A stretch of 64,000 nucleotides of DNA, from the NCBI RefSeq assembly GCF_963678635.1, contig NC_087063.1:31696599-31760598 (forward strand). Reading direction: 5' to 3'. Position 1 is the stretch's first letter; each line of letters begins with the position of its first letter. Position numbers and translations under genes: made by a program. Positions 1-13,400 of this stretch are shown piece by piece. The notes beneath the pieces were generated by a model, which was not told where the DNA came from, searched no databases, and saw only the letters and a list, made by a program, of their open reading frames with translations. The stretch comes from Symsagittifera roscoffensis (lineage: Eukaryota > Xenacoelomorpha > Acoela > Convolutidae).

Positions 1-1313
1 AAATTACCAACCCTGTAATTGGGTGCTGTCAGAGTACACTCAAAAGATGTAGATCTTATTTCCAATATATGCGGTTTTTCTATGAGTTTTAAAAGTTTGA
101 AGCACCAGAGGTGCGTTACACGGTAGTTTATTATGAAAACTGAAAATGTAGATCACTTTTTCTCGGTATGCTTTTTCCAATTTTTTTTGGAATCCAAATC
201 ACGACTGAAAGGGCTTTAGCACGATGCCACTCTGCAAGCGTTGTTTGAGATATTCAAAAGCGACCTAGAAACGATCCTTCGCTATAGTTCCTTCTCAACA
301 CTAAGTAGATGTTCGGAACAAATTTGTAATATTATGTCTACCTGTTCATCGGGTCTGAAACTTGTGCTGCCTGTTCTTTTCGTTCAGTTATATGGAAGAA
401 TTAACGTTTCTTTTCCAAGTTTTTGCTGTATAACTCAATTAGAAAAGAATCTAAGATTATGTGGCGCAGATAAGGAAACGTTTGATGGATGAACAACAAT
501 CGAATGATAGATTCCAGGCTTAACCTCAAATTTAATCTTGCCCATAGAAATTCATGTTTTTAAATCATCTATACTAGTAACAGTCTTTGTCTCTGTACAG
601 CTTTGTCTCTGTGGAAAAAATCCGTGTCTGCTAGTTTTTACGCGTCTCGATTGCGTGACATGAAGGTGAAAAAAAGTAATTGGGTTTTGCGTTTCTTGCG
701 AAATTTGATTACAATTTTTTACCGTAATTTTGATTGATGCCATCCTTTTATGATCACTGGATCAGCTTTGTTTGTAAGTTTTGTCTTAAACACCGAACAA
801 ATTCTCATAAAACTGCAAAATAGCGCTTGAATATGCAATGTTCAATAGGGCAAAAATATATTGTATTTAGTTGTCCTGTCAATGATAAAAGCTTCTCGGG
901 AAGAAAGAGCTTTTCAGAACGAAAGATTTTTAAATTTGTCATAATTGGGCACTTCTGAAAAGGATAATATTTGATCGATTTTTCGTAAAGTCAATATTTG
1001 TTAGAGCAGGAAAAGTTCGAGTTTAACTTCGAGTAGAAGTATCCTTCAAAAAAGCGATAACTTGGGCACAACACAACGAGAATTTTTTGTCTTTTCCATG
1101 GAAAGAAAGACAAGTTAAGTGTCTATCAAATTCATTAACAGAAATATAATTTAGTGATCAGTTTTGATGGCCAATTTTAGTGCCAGGCTTTCATAGGAAA
1201 TCCGTTTGTGAAAACAAAGTTAGTTCAGGCTAACTGAATTTTGGAATCGTGTCTTTTCTTATGCCAATTTTAGTCGACCCAAAGGGTACCCCTATAGTTC
1301 CTACTTAATATGT
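1..1313. other. Noncoding AT-rich stretch
   Basis: I see no gene here. Open frames are short, begin with non-ATG codons or lack any recognisable motif. The segment around 180-215 contains a short reverse-orientation fragment (TCACGACTGAAAGGGCTT) of the dispersed repeat seen again near 5200, 8570 and 58060, so part of this stretch is old transposon remnant. Confidence 0.5.
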
Positions 1314-1321
1314 GAGTTTTG

Positions 1322-1575
1322 GGGTCTTATGCGTTAAACGGCCCAAAAATCAAAATTGAAGCAAAATGAAAACTAAAACTGATCCTGATTGGCTAATATT
1401 AGCCAATCAAATTCGAGCAACTAGGTCAGCCATTTCGATTGATACTGAGATTAATCCTGATTGGCTCGTATAATATGTAATAACTGAAGTAATTGTATGT
1501 TGATTACGTGTTTTCAATTTGAAATAAAATTTCTGACTATTTTCCTAATTTTGGGCCGTTTAACGCTTAAGACCC
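1322..1575. mobile_element. hAT-type MITE, 254 bp, 8-bp TSD
   Basis: The left end GGGTCTTATGCGTTAAACGG and the inverted right end form terminal inverted repeats of about 27 bp with one mismatch. The element is flanked by a perfect 8-bp direct duplication GAGTTTTG at 1314-1321 and 1576-1583, the size made by hAT-superfamily transposases. It has no coding capacity. The interior contains two copies of a TGATTGGCT-like motif. The intact duplication suggests fairly recent insertion. Confidence 0.85.
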
Positions 1576-2145
1576 GAGTTTTGTACCTATTAACGAACTT
1601 CCCCACTATTGCAACAAGGGGAGGGTGGGTAATTGAAAAGAACTGCCCCAAAAATAACCATGGGCTAGATCCTGTCAAATCTGAGACAAATTTGGTACCG
1701 ACAGTAACTAGCATGTTTTCATCATTGATGATATTGAACTGTCCTTTATGATAAATGGCGCATGAATTTATATATAAAAATGACATGTTTGTAGTCCTAG
1801 CCTTTGTTAAGATGTATTCAGCTCGATTTCGTTGGTTCTTTTCTAAATAGATTCATGTGAATAGGGCGTGCAGCTTCTGGAATATAAATTTGAACAGCTT
1901 GTTTGATAATTTCTTGTCATTCCTTTTAAACACGTGTTTCCTGTTCAACCCGAGCATTGATCAACTTGATTAAATGTTGCATGTCTTTCAACCCCGTGAT
2001 TGTTTGTCTATACCTATGCATGTAACAATATAAATAAATGTATTTGCAGATTACTTTGATCTAACTTTCTCGATCTCTCTTTCATCGGACTGGGATTTGT
2101 TGACGCGTTTAGTTAAGTTTCACATTCCAATTGCATCTTCAAAAC

Positions 2146-3023
2146 ATGGCTGAAGAAACCGGCAGAAAAGTGTTGCTACCAGTTGACCAAAGTGACCATG
2201 CCATGCGGGCAGTCCAGTGGTACTTCAAGTATGGCAAGATGCCTAAGGATTACGTGATATTGTTCCACAGTGTCGATACATCCACCATAATTCCGTCCAC
2301 TGGATATGCGTGGGCGGGGCCTCTGCCTATGGGGGCGGTGGAGACTATGCTGAAGGAAAAGGAGAAGGAAGTGAAGGAGTTGAAGATCAAGTATGTCAAT
2401 GTGTTGAGTGAGGCGGGAGTGACAGGAGAGTTTCTCTACTCGAGTGCCTACCATCATGCAGGTCAGAATTTTTTTTGGTCTCATTATCAAGTTCTGTTGT
2501 GTAAATATTGATGTTGAGAAAAAGTTTTCTCTTTATAGTTGAGAGAAGGAAAATCTATGTGAACACATAACTTTGATTTAGACAAGGAGCTTTTGTTTGT
2601 TTCATGACAATTTGAGAAATATATCAACTTCATTTCTTAATTTTTTTTGCGTTCCGTATCATTCGTGTACTTTTTTTGTATGAACTCGCCAGAAAGCGAG
2701 GCGTTTGGCATCGTGTCGTAGAGCATAACTTTGGATCATTTTAGAGGCACGGAGATAACAGCTAATGAGAAATTTTACCGCATAAATTTTTACCACAGTG
2801 TTGAGTTTCTTGGGCCTATTTATTCGAGCAGAAGTAGTATTATCATAAGGTGCTTGATTCAGGTGAAGCGATAGTTGAGTCCTGTAAGAATCAAAAAGTG
2901 GACTACATCATCATGGGCAACAGAGGCATGGGGGCCATACGAAGAACGTTCATGGGCAGCATCAGCGACTATGTGCTACACCATGCCCATATTCCAGTCA
3001 CTATCATACCTCCTGAGAAGTAA
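2146..3023 (+). CDS. Universal stress protein (UspA family), two exons
   Basis: The gene encodes a small cytosolic nucleotide-binding stress protein of the UspA fold. Exon 1 is 2146-2461 and starts at an ATG (MAEETGRKVLLPVDQSDHA). Exon 2 is 2863-3023 and ends in TAA. The intron begins GTCAGA after GCAG and ends TTGATTCAG, and the junction keeps the frame, giving 158 aa, the usual size of a single-domain USP. The N-terminal strand LLPVDQSD carries the conserved Asp. The ATP-binding signature G-2x-G-9x-G-S is complete at G124, G127, G137 and S138, followed by the typical ending in IPVTII. That matches the ATP-binding USP subgroup. An open reading upstream begins at a TTG at 2131, but the ATG at 2146 is the better start. 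No neighbour suggests a more specific role. Confidence 0.93.
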
Positions 3024-3869
3024 CTCAATGCAAAGAAAAGCTGATCATGACTTCTGTAGTCAATTGGCTGGGTTGGGGATGAACTTGTTAACTACATTTT
3101 GAACAGCTTTAACTCTAAATTATATGTTGTATTAAATGGGGCCATTTTCATAGCATAATATGAAGTTTGACCATGCTGTTTTTGCTCCGAAGAATCGAAC
3201 ATGCTTTTCAAAGGCCTGTTTAAGTGTTCAATAACAAAATTAAGGCATTTATTTAAGTCGTGTTGAGTTTGATGGTTATTTTCAGGAAAAATATTACAGT
3301 TTGTTCACAATTGAGTTTGATTTTTGACGATTGGTTTTTAAATTGGCGGAAAGACAAACATATTACGCTTGCCAATAACGAATGTGCAAACGATTTGAAA
3401 ACACTAGACTAACATTTACTTTCGAAAGTGGATTTGGTTTTTAAATTTTCCCAAAATAAAAAATGATCCAGTTAACTCAATTTAAAGTTAATTTAACCAA
3501 GAGTATTAATTTCGTAACAAAACAAAACACTGAATGTAGGAAACCCTTGGAAAGGGTAGCTAACGAGATCAGCTGATCTGCCCTATGTCCACCCTTGAAA
3601 TTTACTAGAAGTTTTACCATAGTTATGGTTTTCAGCTGATTAATAAAAATAATTAGATAAGTAAAACTTGCCTACTCGAAGAAAAAAGAGAAAAATGGCC
3701 TTTAAAGAGATCAAAGCACCTCTATCGGACGAGAGTCACGCTTCTTGCTTTTTTCCATATCCAAGCTCTCTCTTTTTTCCGCTTGACCCTAAACCCTTCA
3801 TCGGGTACCCCTTAGTTTGAACCCTTACCTTAGTATTCATTATTTATCTTTCGAATTATCTGGTTACGT
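3024..3869. other. Noncoding 3' flank of the USP gene
   Basis: This holds the presumed 3' UTR and AT-rich spacer. I do not see a canonical AATAAA close to the stop codon, so the polyadenylation site is not placed. Nothing else is recognisable except possible SINE body sequence leading up to the tRNA-like segment at about 3870-3940. Confidence 0.4.
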
Positions 3870-3940
3870 TAGGACCGGGAATCGAATCGGTGCTCCCGGG
3901 TTCAGAGTCTAGGATGTTACCTCTACGCTATAATCAGTTA
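3870..3940 (-). repeat. Degenerate tRNA-Gln-like sequence (SINE head or tRNA pseudogene)
   Basis: On the - strand the segment shows an A-box-like TAGCGTAGAGGT, an anticodon region CTAGACTCTGAACC (anticodon CTG, glutamine) and a B-box-like GATTCGATTCCC in the right order and spacing. The acceptor and T stems do not pair properly, so a functional tRNA is unlikely. A tRNA-derived SINE whose body runs toward lower coordinates, or a tRNA pseudogene, fits better. Confidence 0.4.
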
Positions 3941-4839
3941 TGAATAATTGAAATAAGCTAATTTGTTATTATATAGAAAAATATATATCACGAAAAAAGA
4001 GCACAAATCGGAAAGTAGCAATTTCTGATATTTCTATAACATTGAAGGGCAACAAACCATTTGAATTCAGTTATTGAAGAGCTTATTTCCTCTGTACCGA
4101 ATGGATACTGTTTCCACTTTAGTTCGAAATGGTGAGATTTTCAATAAACTTTTAGTAATTCGTCTAGTAACGGGTTTGCGGTTTTTGAAAACTAAAAGCT
4201 CATATAGATAAAAGCCTCCGAATTTAACTTACTGATTGATCTGAGAAAAAACTTTAGCAGTTCGTAGATATGTAATTCGAAAACTGTCAAAATTTCGTTC
4301 GAAATGAAAATGTCATCCGAAGCGTCACGCCGTTTGCAAAGGTGTATGAATTTTAATGGCTTGTTCTGTAAAATTGTCACTTTGAGTGAAGTGTAATTAC
4401 AGCAACCGAAAATGAGAGTCCTGTGTTAGATAATGGGTTTAACATTCAATTTATAAAAGCATATCTCTAGGTACACAATAACAAGCATACTGTCGAGCAA
4501 ATTTTTTGCAAGCAAATTCAATTTGAGTTTGAATTCAATTTTTTTTTTAGAATTTCCGAACTTTTACAGAATGTTAATTTCAAGAGGAAGATTTTTCGTT
4601 TTAAACTGGTTCAAAATTTTCGATTTCATCCTTGTCAAGATTTCATACAAGTTAATTTGCATTTCAACCATTACTTGAACCTATTTAATCTAATTTTGTA
4701 AAGGTTACAATGCAACCTAATCCACTTATTTTGCTATCATCGGCAAATAGAAACACTCCAGTATGTTTACAGATATTCGGCATATGATTAATGTAAATTA
4801 AGATGAAAGCGAACCAATTAATGAGCACGCTTTTTTATG

Positions 4840-5340
4840 CTTAGCTTAGGCCGTTTACAATAGCTTGTTTATGCTTCATTTTGTTTTTACTCTAGTAAAG
4901 TTTGTGAATGAGTTTATTTATGCCCCTTTTGGAATCAAAAACTTCAAATTTTTAGCAAAAAAAAACCTATGATTTTTTTCTAATATAAGATTTTGTAATT
5001 TTTTTTCATTTTTCTGTGAAAAATGTTGTTCTGTTTGTCTATATAACTATGACTGTCGAATATGCCTGAGGTAGAGTTATACGTCAGATCCTTTTATCAC
5101 ACCACGCAGAAAAAAACTACATTACTTTGAAGGAAAAAAGTTTTAGTACCACAAAATCAAGTACCACAAATAATCATCGGAATGGGTCGAGTGATTTATC
5201 CTATATAAGCCCTTTCAGTCGTGTTTTTAAAAAGTTTTCGAAAATTTGTCCCAATATCGAGAACAAGTTTAAAATTTTGATTTTTCGTTTTAATTCGAGC
5301 GATTTAGCAAGCAGGCAGGCCGACAATAGCTGATTTATGT
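4840..5340 (+). repeat. Dispersed repeat family A, copy 1
   Basis: This segment shares ordered motifs with the copies near 8.5, 11.2, 11.8 and 58 kb: a segment with GTTTACAATAGCT and ATTTATGCTTCATTTT, then ATCACACCACGCAGAAAA, ACCACAAATAATCATCGGA, GAGTGAT, CTTTCAGTCGTG and TTCGAGCGA..AGCAAGCA. No protein is encoded. It looks like an old non-autonomous element, and its ends are not resolved in this copy. Confidence 0.55.
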
Positions 5341-8300
5341 CTAATTTAAGACCTTAAAATTTAATTTTAAACAAGTAAAACTTGTTTTTGGAGTTTTTTT
5401 AGCTTCATTTTGGTAGCCAAAAACTTCAAAATATTCAGAAAAAATTCCCCCTAGAAAAAATTCCCCCTGTGGGCTCTACAAAGCTTTGAACAGACATTGC
5501 CAATTTCCACCTTCTGCTTCCTACTTCCCAAACAACTCTTAAATTACACTAATGTTTTTCTCGGTATCCCATGTCTCGAGTTTCTTGAGTAAAATTTTAT
5601 GATCAAGTGTGACAAATGCTTTCCTAGCATCACGGAAAAAAATAAAAAAATTACCTTCTTTTGATTTTTCATTACCAGTCCTCGTAGTTAGTTAGGCTAG
5701 AGCATCATTTGTACTATGCTTTGCGCGAAAACCAAACTGTCAATCATAGAAAAGAACAAATTTGTCATTTAGGAGCTAATTCTAATTAGTAATAATTGTT
5801 CGCAGGCGTTTTTAATTTCAATGCAGGTTCGATCCTTTTTAATGCTATAGTATCACTTTGGCTTTTGCTAATTCAGCATGAAAATTGCCTTCATGAAACG
5901 AAAATGCATGAAACATCTGAGCTTAGGTAAATTTTCTAAGCTCAGTTGTTATCACCAATGATACAACTTCAATGATTAGTTGCATATGCAGTCATCCCCG
6001 GATGATAATTTTTCTGATAAGTTTTCAATACAGTTGCTCACCTCCGACGAAATGACCTCACTTAGAAGGAGGAATGAGTTATTTTCGATCGGTTTTTTTG
6101 GACTATGAGTGTTAAGTTTCGATGTCAAACAGTTATCTGTAACAAACCACGAAATTTTATTACATTTTTATTTGCAGTGAGATTGACATAGAAAAATGAT
6201 GATGAATTCATTGAACCGCTCTAGTTTTTCAGTGTTTGATGGCTCATCGCTGTGCTGAAAAGAGCTTAACCTTGGGAAATTACATCGTTTAATTGATTCA
6301 CCTCTTACGTCTCTGAGTAATTTGTATGTCTGCTTCGATCTCAAAAATTAAATTATACTTTTTTGAATAGTATACTTTTTTAGCAGCTTTATTTTTTTTC
6401 TGACACACGCATATTTTAAAACTTTTTCAAACTCTCTTCATTCGCCTTGTCATTAATCCATTCTTTATGGAAGTCATTTCTCTTCGATCTGAGATTTTTT
6501 TAACGATTTGTGAACAAAACAGGAAACATCAAAATTTTGGCTTCGTCTTCATAGGTGCATAACGGTCAATAGCTTCAGTACACTTTTTTTCAAAGATTTT
6601 GAATGCAGTTTTTGCTTAACCTTGCTGCACAAATTTACTAAATGTGTGGTTCCAGTAAAAAACCTATTTTCTTTTTGCTTATTTTTTTTTCAAAAATGAT
6701 ATCTCACGATATACCTCTGGAAACTTGTAATGGCAATCAAGCTGAACTAAATTGCGATTACATAATGGTCACTGAATGTTTGATGTTTTAAACTTATCTG
6801 TTTTAGACAAGTTAACATTTTTGATGGCACACTGATCAATGCAGGTAGCAGATTGGTCTGTCATCCGAATTGGTTCCCTCAACAGCAGCACAAATGCGTT
6901 CGGTGCTACTACATTCGTATATTTTTCTGTATTACCTTTCAATTCTACTACATCCGTTCGATTTTATGAACGGATTAAATTCTTCGTAGAAATCAGATTA
7001 TATTCTTCTACTACAGATTACATTCTTCGTAGAAACTTTTTCGTGGTTTCATTTTTGATTTCTTTTCAAGTTCAGCTCCCTCATCGAACAGCGAAAGTGA
7101 AAAGGTCACAAAAAATGAGATCTACTTCTAGTTTTGAAAGTCGAATTTAATTATCGAATTTTCCAGCGAAATAAAATCTTATCTATTGATCCAGTTTTCT
7201 CAAATTGGTTTGAGTTTATCAAATAGTTTAATGTTACTTGTAACAAATTTAATGTAATTTTATCAAAACAGTGTCAATTATAAAGTGTTCTAGAAATTCG
7301 AAGAGCTTTAAGGTCATCTATTTGTTTTTTTTTGAAATTCAAAAAATGAGATTTTTTCAAACAAGTTAGTCCGTATTTTGTTTTCTGTTTACTTGCGTTC
7401 ATCGACTCTTTTCCAACTGTCTGTTGGCTATGTTCTGTATGTCCTGTGAGAGGGACTTTATTTTTTTTTTCGATTTTCTTATTTTTATGTTAACATTTAA
7501 TTTCGGCTTAACAGGCCTTTTTTAGAGTTGTGGGTTTCTTACCGCTTCGTTTATTATTTTTTGATGCCATTCAAGCAATGTTATATTTTTTTGCCATGTT
7601 TTTGTTATACAATGAACCTAATTCAACTGAAATTGAAGTGAGGTTGTTGGCAGATCTAGTTTTTTGACATTTGTTTTTCGATTTAATGGCTCTCGTCGTA
7701 TTTTCTGTCCGCTAGCTTGTATTGGTGTTTTTGTGTTGTATCGCATGTGGTAATTATGAGTCTTCGATAAAAAAATCACTTGTCAGAAAAAAGTCATGTG
7801 ATGTCGAATGATGTTCCATTTTGCAAGTGTTGTTCCACCTGCAATTGAAATTTCAACTAAGTTCTCAAGCTTCCGAGAATTGAGATCTGCTGCTAAGATG
7901 AAATCAAAACAGGCGAACAAAATAGTGATCCACATCAAAACATTTGAAGTAAAGCGACTTAAATTAATGTTGCTCATTGTTTTTTTTTAAATTTTTGTTC
8001 CGAACGCGTCACTGAAAGTGACTAAAAGGTGCTGTGGATTAGCTGTAGTTTTTTTCGCCTGTAGAAAAGCTCCAAGAAGAAAGATCGTTATGTAGTCACG
8101 TGTATCAAATCAAAACTTTTTTGTCCGTAGGTTTCCAAAAAAAGCTTCACTCAACAAAATAACACAGTATGGAATGTGGGGAGATAATACAAATGGACTA
8201 TCCCCGACAGGACTGTTAAGGCCTACTAATAGCTCCTCTGTGATTCGCAGGAACCTTATTAAAAAATGTATGTTTCAAGAAAAATGGGTCTGAATTTTTC

Positions 8301-8482
8301 CGTTTTTCAGACTAAATAACACCAAGTATACTGATGACAATGAACTCTCATTTCAAAATTATAACGAGTATAACATTAAAAAAATAATTATTTTTGCCTC
8401 TATGTTTTGCAGTTTTTGACCTAATTGATCGCCTTAAACTTCCTGAAAAAGGAACAACCAACAACTAGGCGTAAAATGTAAA
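5341..8482. other. Noncoding AT-rich stretch
   Basis: I find no gene. Short open frames at 6839-7150 and 7783-7990 occur on both strands without motifs and read like chance frames in AT-rich DNA. Several long T runs are present. Nothing structured stands out. Confidence 0.45.
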
Positions 8483-8995
8483 AAGAATTTGGTCCGACCA
8501 TTTTACCACGCAAAATCAGTTACCACAAATAATCATCGGAGAGAATTGAGTGATATATCATATTAAAGCTTTCAGTCGTGATTCGAACATTTTAAAATTT
8601 TAAAAACGTTTTTCCAGAGTCAGGAAAAACCGATTTGAAATTTTTTATTTTTTGTCAATTTGTGCGAGTATAGCGAGCAAGCACGCTTATTTGTGCTTAA
8701 TTCAAACCGTTTACAATAGCTATTTATGCTTCATTTTATGTTTACTCTAGTAAAATTTGTCTTAGGTGTTTTTAATGCCATTTTTGGAATCAAACTTTAA
8801 TAATATTTTGTTTTTCTTTTCATTTGTCTTCAAAAACTCTTGTCGTCTTTGCCTATACTATTATCACTGTCAAATATGCCTAAGCTTTAGGATTACCTCA
8901 GGTCCTTTTATCACACCACGCAGAAAAAACTACTCTTATTTTAAAAAAAAAACTTTTTTTCTTGCAGTTTTTTAAAGACTTGGTCGGAACATTCT
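8483..8995 (+). repeat. Dispersed repeat family A, copy 2, with inverted ends
   Basis: The left end reads GGTCCGACCATTTTACCACG and the right end reads ACTTGGTCGGAACATTCTGC, so the ends are inverted repeats of about 9-10 bp around TCCGACCA. The interior repeats the CATCGGA, CTTTCAGTCGTGATTCGAAC, CGAGCAAGCACGC and ATCACACCACGCAGAAAA blocks of the copy near 5 kb. This suggests a non-autonomous TIR transposon of about 500 bp. Confidence 0.6.
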
Positions 8996-10404
8996 GCGCT
9001 GCTTGTTTTGATTTGATTTTTGAATGTTTGAGATATTTAAAGTTTATACTTCAATCGCTGTGGTCCGAACATTTGGTGCTTTGGAGAGAAATCGGCTCTT
9101 GTTGTTTACCTTTGAAAATGGATTTTTAACTCAGTCTTTTAGGGCAAGTTCAAAAAAACAGCTGGTATTTTTAGAAGAGGCGTTTTTTGGAAACTTAGGA
9201 CCTATTCTCGTATCGAGAGTTTTGGGTTTTTGAGATTTCTCTCCAGTTCATCTACATTTGGCTCTACATTTACTTTATAATTTTTTGAGATGTTTTAAGT
9301 AATAGCATTTAATCTGATTCCAAACAAAAAAATAGCTTGTTCAAAGAAACAGCATAGGTTTGTACTGTCAGTCATTTTGGGTGCTAACATTTTTTATGCC
9401 TGTTTTTTGCGTTTGTTTTTTTTCGAATCTTTGAACTTCAAGATTTTCTCATGATTGACTTTTCCTTGTTTAAGTTGTTGGCTTTTTAGATGACTTGTTG
9501 CTGTTCAAAAAAGCGCAGCGTTCTGATTCAAGCCGTTTTGACGCCATAATCTAAATAAAGAAGGAAAATATTCTTTTCTCTAAGTTTTATATCGTGGGAG
9601 ATGCTTTGAATAAATAAGTCTGCAAGAATAAGGGGGTTTTATTGAAAATGTTGAAAACTCAGTAGAATGGGATAGAATGTCATATCTCTTTCTCATTCCA
9701 CCCCGTGTAAATTAGTTTGAAAAGCGGTAAAATTTGGACCCATTTTTCTCGACACAAATAATTTTGTTTTAGGATCCAAATGACCCCATTACGGCTTTAA
9801 ACTGACATCAAATTGGCCAAATTGATCACTTAACAACTTAAATTAAGGCAGCCAAAATTGTGGGAAAAGACGCCACAGTTCCGTCCCACTCCCTTAGCGA
9901 GGGGGGGTGGTTTGTTTTTGGGTCAAAACGTTAACATGTATGTCGTTCATTCGCAATGAAAAATTCTTATATGGGCACATTGGGCACAACCTGCGTAATT
10001 TTACCAGTACTTGAACTCTATGCGATTCGGCATTGACTTCAAAATTTAACCTGTTGCGTTTTTCTGATAAGGACTTTTTGTATCTACTATGAGACGCTCG
10101 AATCGTAATAGCCGGCAAACACTGCTGGCGTTTCATTTTAATTAAAAAAATAAACTTACATTTTCGCAAAAACTATTTTTTGATTATCGGTTCTGGGGTG
10201 TTTTTCAAGTGGCGCTGAAACCCTGCTCGGAAACGCTTTTTATCGTAAATTGAAATACTATGCAAGTTTAATTAGAACTTGAGATATATATGTTTTTGGA
10301 AACTTCTCTTGCCATGTCAAAGTGATAAGGGACTCAAATGAACTAGAATAAAGAATAATTGGTCAGAAGCGACGGCAATCCGAATCAGAATAGACGTCGC
10401 CCTT
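8996..10404. other. Noncoding spacer downstream of the sulfotransferase-like gene
   Basis: No convincing gene is visible. The region is the 3' flank of the - strand gene ending at 10405. A 91-residue open frame at 9894-10169 on the - strand has no recognisable feature. Confidence 0.4.
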
Positions 10405-13400
10405 TTAAAACACTGAATTGAATATAATTCTATACTTCGCGTACTGTGAATAAAAGCGTGCCAATGAGAGTGCGTATTCTGTTTGGTTATCTTTCGGACT
10501 TTCTATTAAACCGGGTGTTTTGGTTTCGTACTTCAGCAGAGTTTTTCTAACCATTTCTCGACTGAAGCCCAAATTGGGAATCCAGTGTTTCTCCATGGAA
10601 GCAAGGTTCTCGATGTAACTGCGCTCGATGGAGCACCCGCCAGCTAAAAACCTTGCATCCAAATTATTTAACTGACTCGTTAGTGCTCTGGCCGCAAAAT
10701 GTAATGTATTGCACTGGGCTTGGAAGTTTCTCTCGAACTTCCTTCCCAAAGTGGAAGTTAGAATGGACTCGGGATTTCTGTCCAAAAGGATGATTCTGAA
10801 ATCCAGTTTCCATTTTTCCATGAGCTCTGCCAGCTGTACCAAATCAGGGATAGGAATTAAAGCTGATGCTCTGCAGTTCGGATATGATTGCATGGCACCT
10901 GTAAATCTTATAGTTTTAAAAACATATGGATGCTTTGTGAAATATATTTTTGGGGTAGGAAGATGGATCTCGTTTTATTGTAGCATTTTTTAATGGGTTG
11001 CTTAAAATAATTCAAAAGAAGGATAGACATTTACTGTGCAAGTTGCACAGAATGTTCCGACCATAGTCTTTGAAAAATACAAAAAAGTTTTTTCAACGTA
11101 GCAAAGTAGTCGTTTCTTCTACCTGGTGTGATAAACGGATATGAACGAAAAACTAGAGCATAAGCATATATATATTCATAGTAAAATAAACAAATTGGAC
11201 AACAATTTTTGCAGAAAAATGTTTATAAAATTAAAACAAAAAATCAAAAAATTTTTTGTGGTGTTTTGAGTTTTGAAATGTTTGATTTCAAAAAGGCACT
11301 TAAAACATAAAAACTCAAATAACCAACTCTACTCGAGTAAAACTAAGTTTTCACGGCTTAAGTTATTTAAAGCTATTAAGCTAATACAATAAGCTATTGT
11401 AAGCTTGCTCGAAATCAGGCTAAAAATCAAAATTTTTAAATTTGTTTTTCTCGATACTGGGACAACTTTATGAAAGTCTTATAATATTGCAAGTAGCTCA
11501 GAATGCTCCGACCATTTTCATTGAAAAAACTACAAAAAACTTCGATCAGAGCTAAACAAAAGTCTAGAAATTTGATAGTGAAAGTAAATTGAGTACATTT
11601 GACAACAGTTTTACACAAAATAAATATTAAATTTTGAGAAAAAGCTAAAAATTTCAAGCTCATTCAGAATTTTTTTTGCTCGTTTTTTAAACTTTTATTC
11701 CCTAAAAGGCTTACGAAAGATTTTGATAACTAGTTTGACCTTAGTAACAATAACTAATAGTTAATTATATAAATTAAGTTATAAGCCTATTACAAGCCTG
11801 ATCGCTCGCTTCATTCGCTCGAAATTAGACGAAAAACCAAAAAAATTCAAACCGATTTTTCTCGACACTTGGAAAACTTCTTGCGATTTTTTAATCCCGC
11901 TCAAATCCCGGTAAAAGAGCTTTAATATGATATATCACTCTTAATATGAAAAGAAAAAAACTAGAACACAACCGAATGCCAAGTTTCTCTCTATTTTAAA
12001 TGGCCGGAACAATTAGCCCGTTGCTGTGCAAGTAGCTCACATTTGAAGGTTCAGACTGTTTTTGTTTCTCGGCAACGATAAAATGTTATCTAATATTTTA
12101 CGTATCAATCGGATCATGACTGGAACCAGCACTGAAATCTTGCTGCAGAAAATAAGTTGGAAACAAATTTTCCTTAAATAATCGGAAACAGCAGCGGTTT
12201 CGGAGAGTCGCACTTTTACGGATTTGACCCCCTGGCCACCTAAAGGAAATAGCAGCGGTTGTTATTCTTTATGGAAATCAGTTTTTGGCTGATGGACCCT
12301 TCTGTGTTTCTAAAGGTACCTTTAGCGTCAGTATACTATTTTCGAGGGGTAGCAAATTTTTTGGTAGAAAATTCCATAAAAACCCCAAAAAGGTCGTTTT
12401 TGCTGTTTGTTCAAAAAATTTAGGACTGTTNNNNNNNNNNNNNNNNNNNNNNNNNNNNNNNNNNNNNNNNNNNNNNNNNNNNNNNNNNNNNNNNNNNNNN
12501 NNNNNNNNNNNNNNNNNNNNNNNNNNNNNNNNNNNNNNNNNNNNNNNNNNNNNNNNNNNNNNNNNNNNNNNNNNNNNNNNNNNNNNNNNNNNNNNNNNNN
12601 NNNNNNNNNNNNNNNNNNNNNNNNNNNNNNGTAGCAAATTTTTTGGTAGAAAATTCCAAAAAAAAACCCTAAAGGTCGTTTTTGCTCTGTTTGTTCAAAA
12701 AAATTTAGGCTTGTTTTTGGTTCAGAAAATTTGGTAAACATCGAGTTGTTAAGCTTTTTGAGAGAGCTCGAAAAATTAATTGGGTCGACCCCAAAAAAGT
12801 CAACAATTTGTTTGCAAGTTTTGGAACTCGACCCACTTCTCGAGAATTCGTCTGTTTTTGTACCTGATTTCACCCAAATACAAAGTTTCTCGTCTTTTTC
12901 AGGGGTCGAAAAAACAAAGAATTGCTTCAACGGGAATTCGCTTGCGGATGGGGAAGAGGATTGACTCAAATGTAGGGTTGATTGATGCCGCAAATGAAGC
13001 TAAGACTGCATCCGCGATAATGAAAGTGTGAAATTAAAAACTATTTACCCTTTCCTTTTAGGTTTAAAAACAAAACCTCTCCTTTGTAGTGATCAACAGC
13101 GCTTTTGAATTTGCTCAGATTCCTCACATCTCCAAGAACAGTTCGCTGAAGTCCACAATGCACAATATCAGTCAATGCAGGTGCTTCATAGTAGCAGAAT
13201 TTTCTGTCGGAACAAATATCAGTGGTCACCGCAGTGTTTAGAAGATGATGACCTGTTCCTTCAAGGCCAGCCGCAAAAATGACCTTGGGCTTCGAGTTGA
13301 ACACTGTTTTGTTGACAAACGTGTAATTTTTCCAACGTTGTTCTTCTTCTCGTTTGAATCTCTGTATTTTGGCATTTTCCGAGAAACTGCGCTGATTTAT

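Noticed and set aside
12278-12993. Long open frames on both strands across the gap
   Set aside because: They exist only because undetermined bases cannot contain stop codons, and the flanks are repeat DNA.
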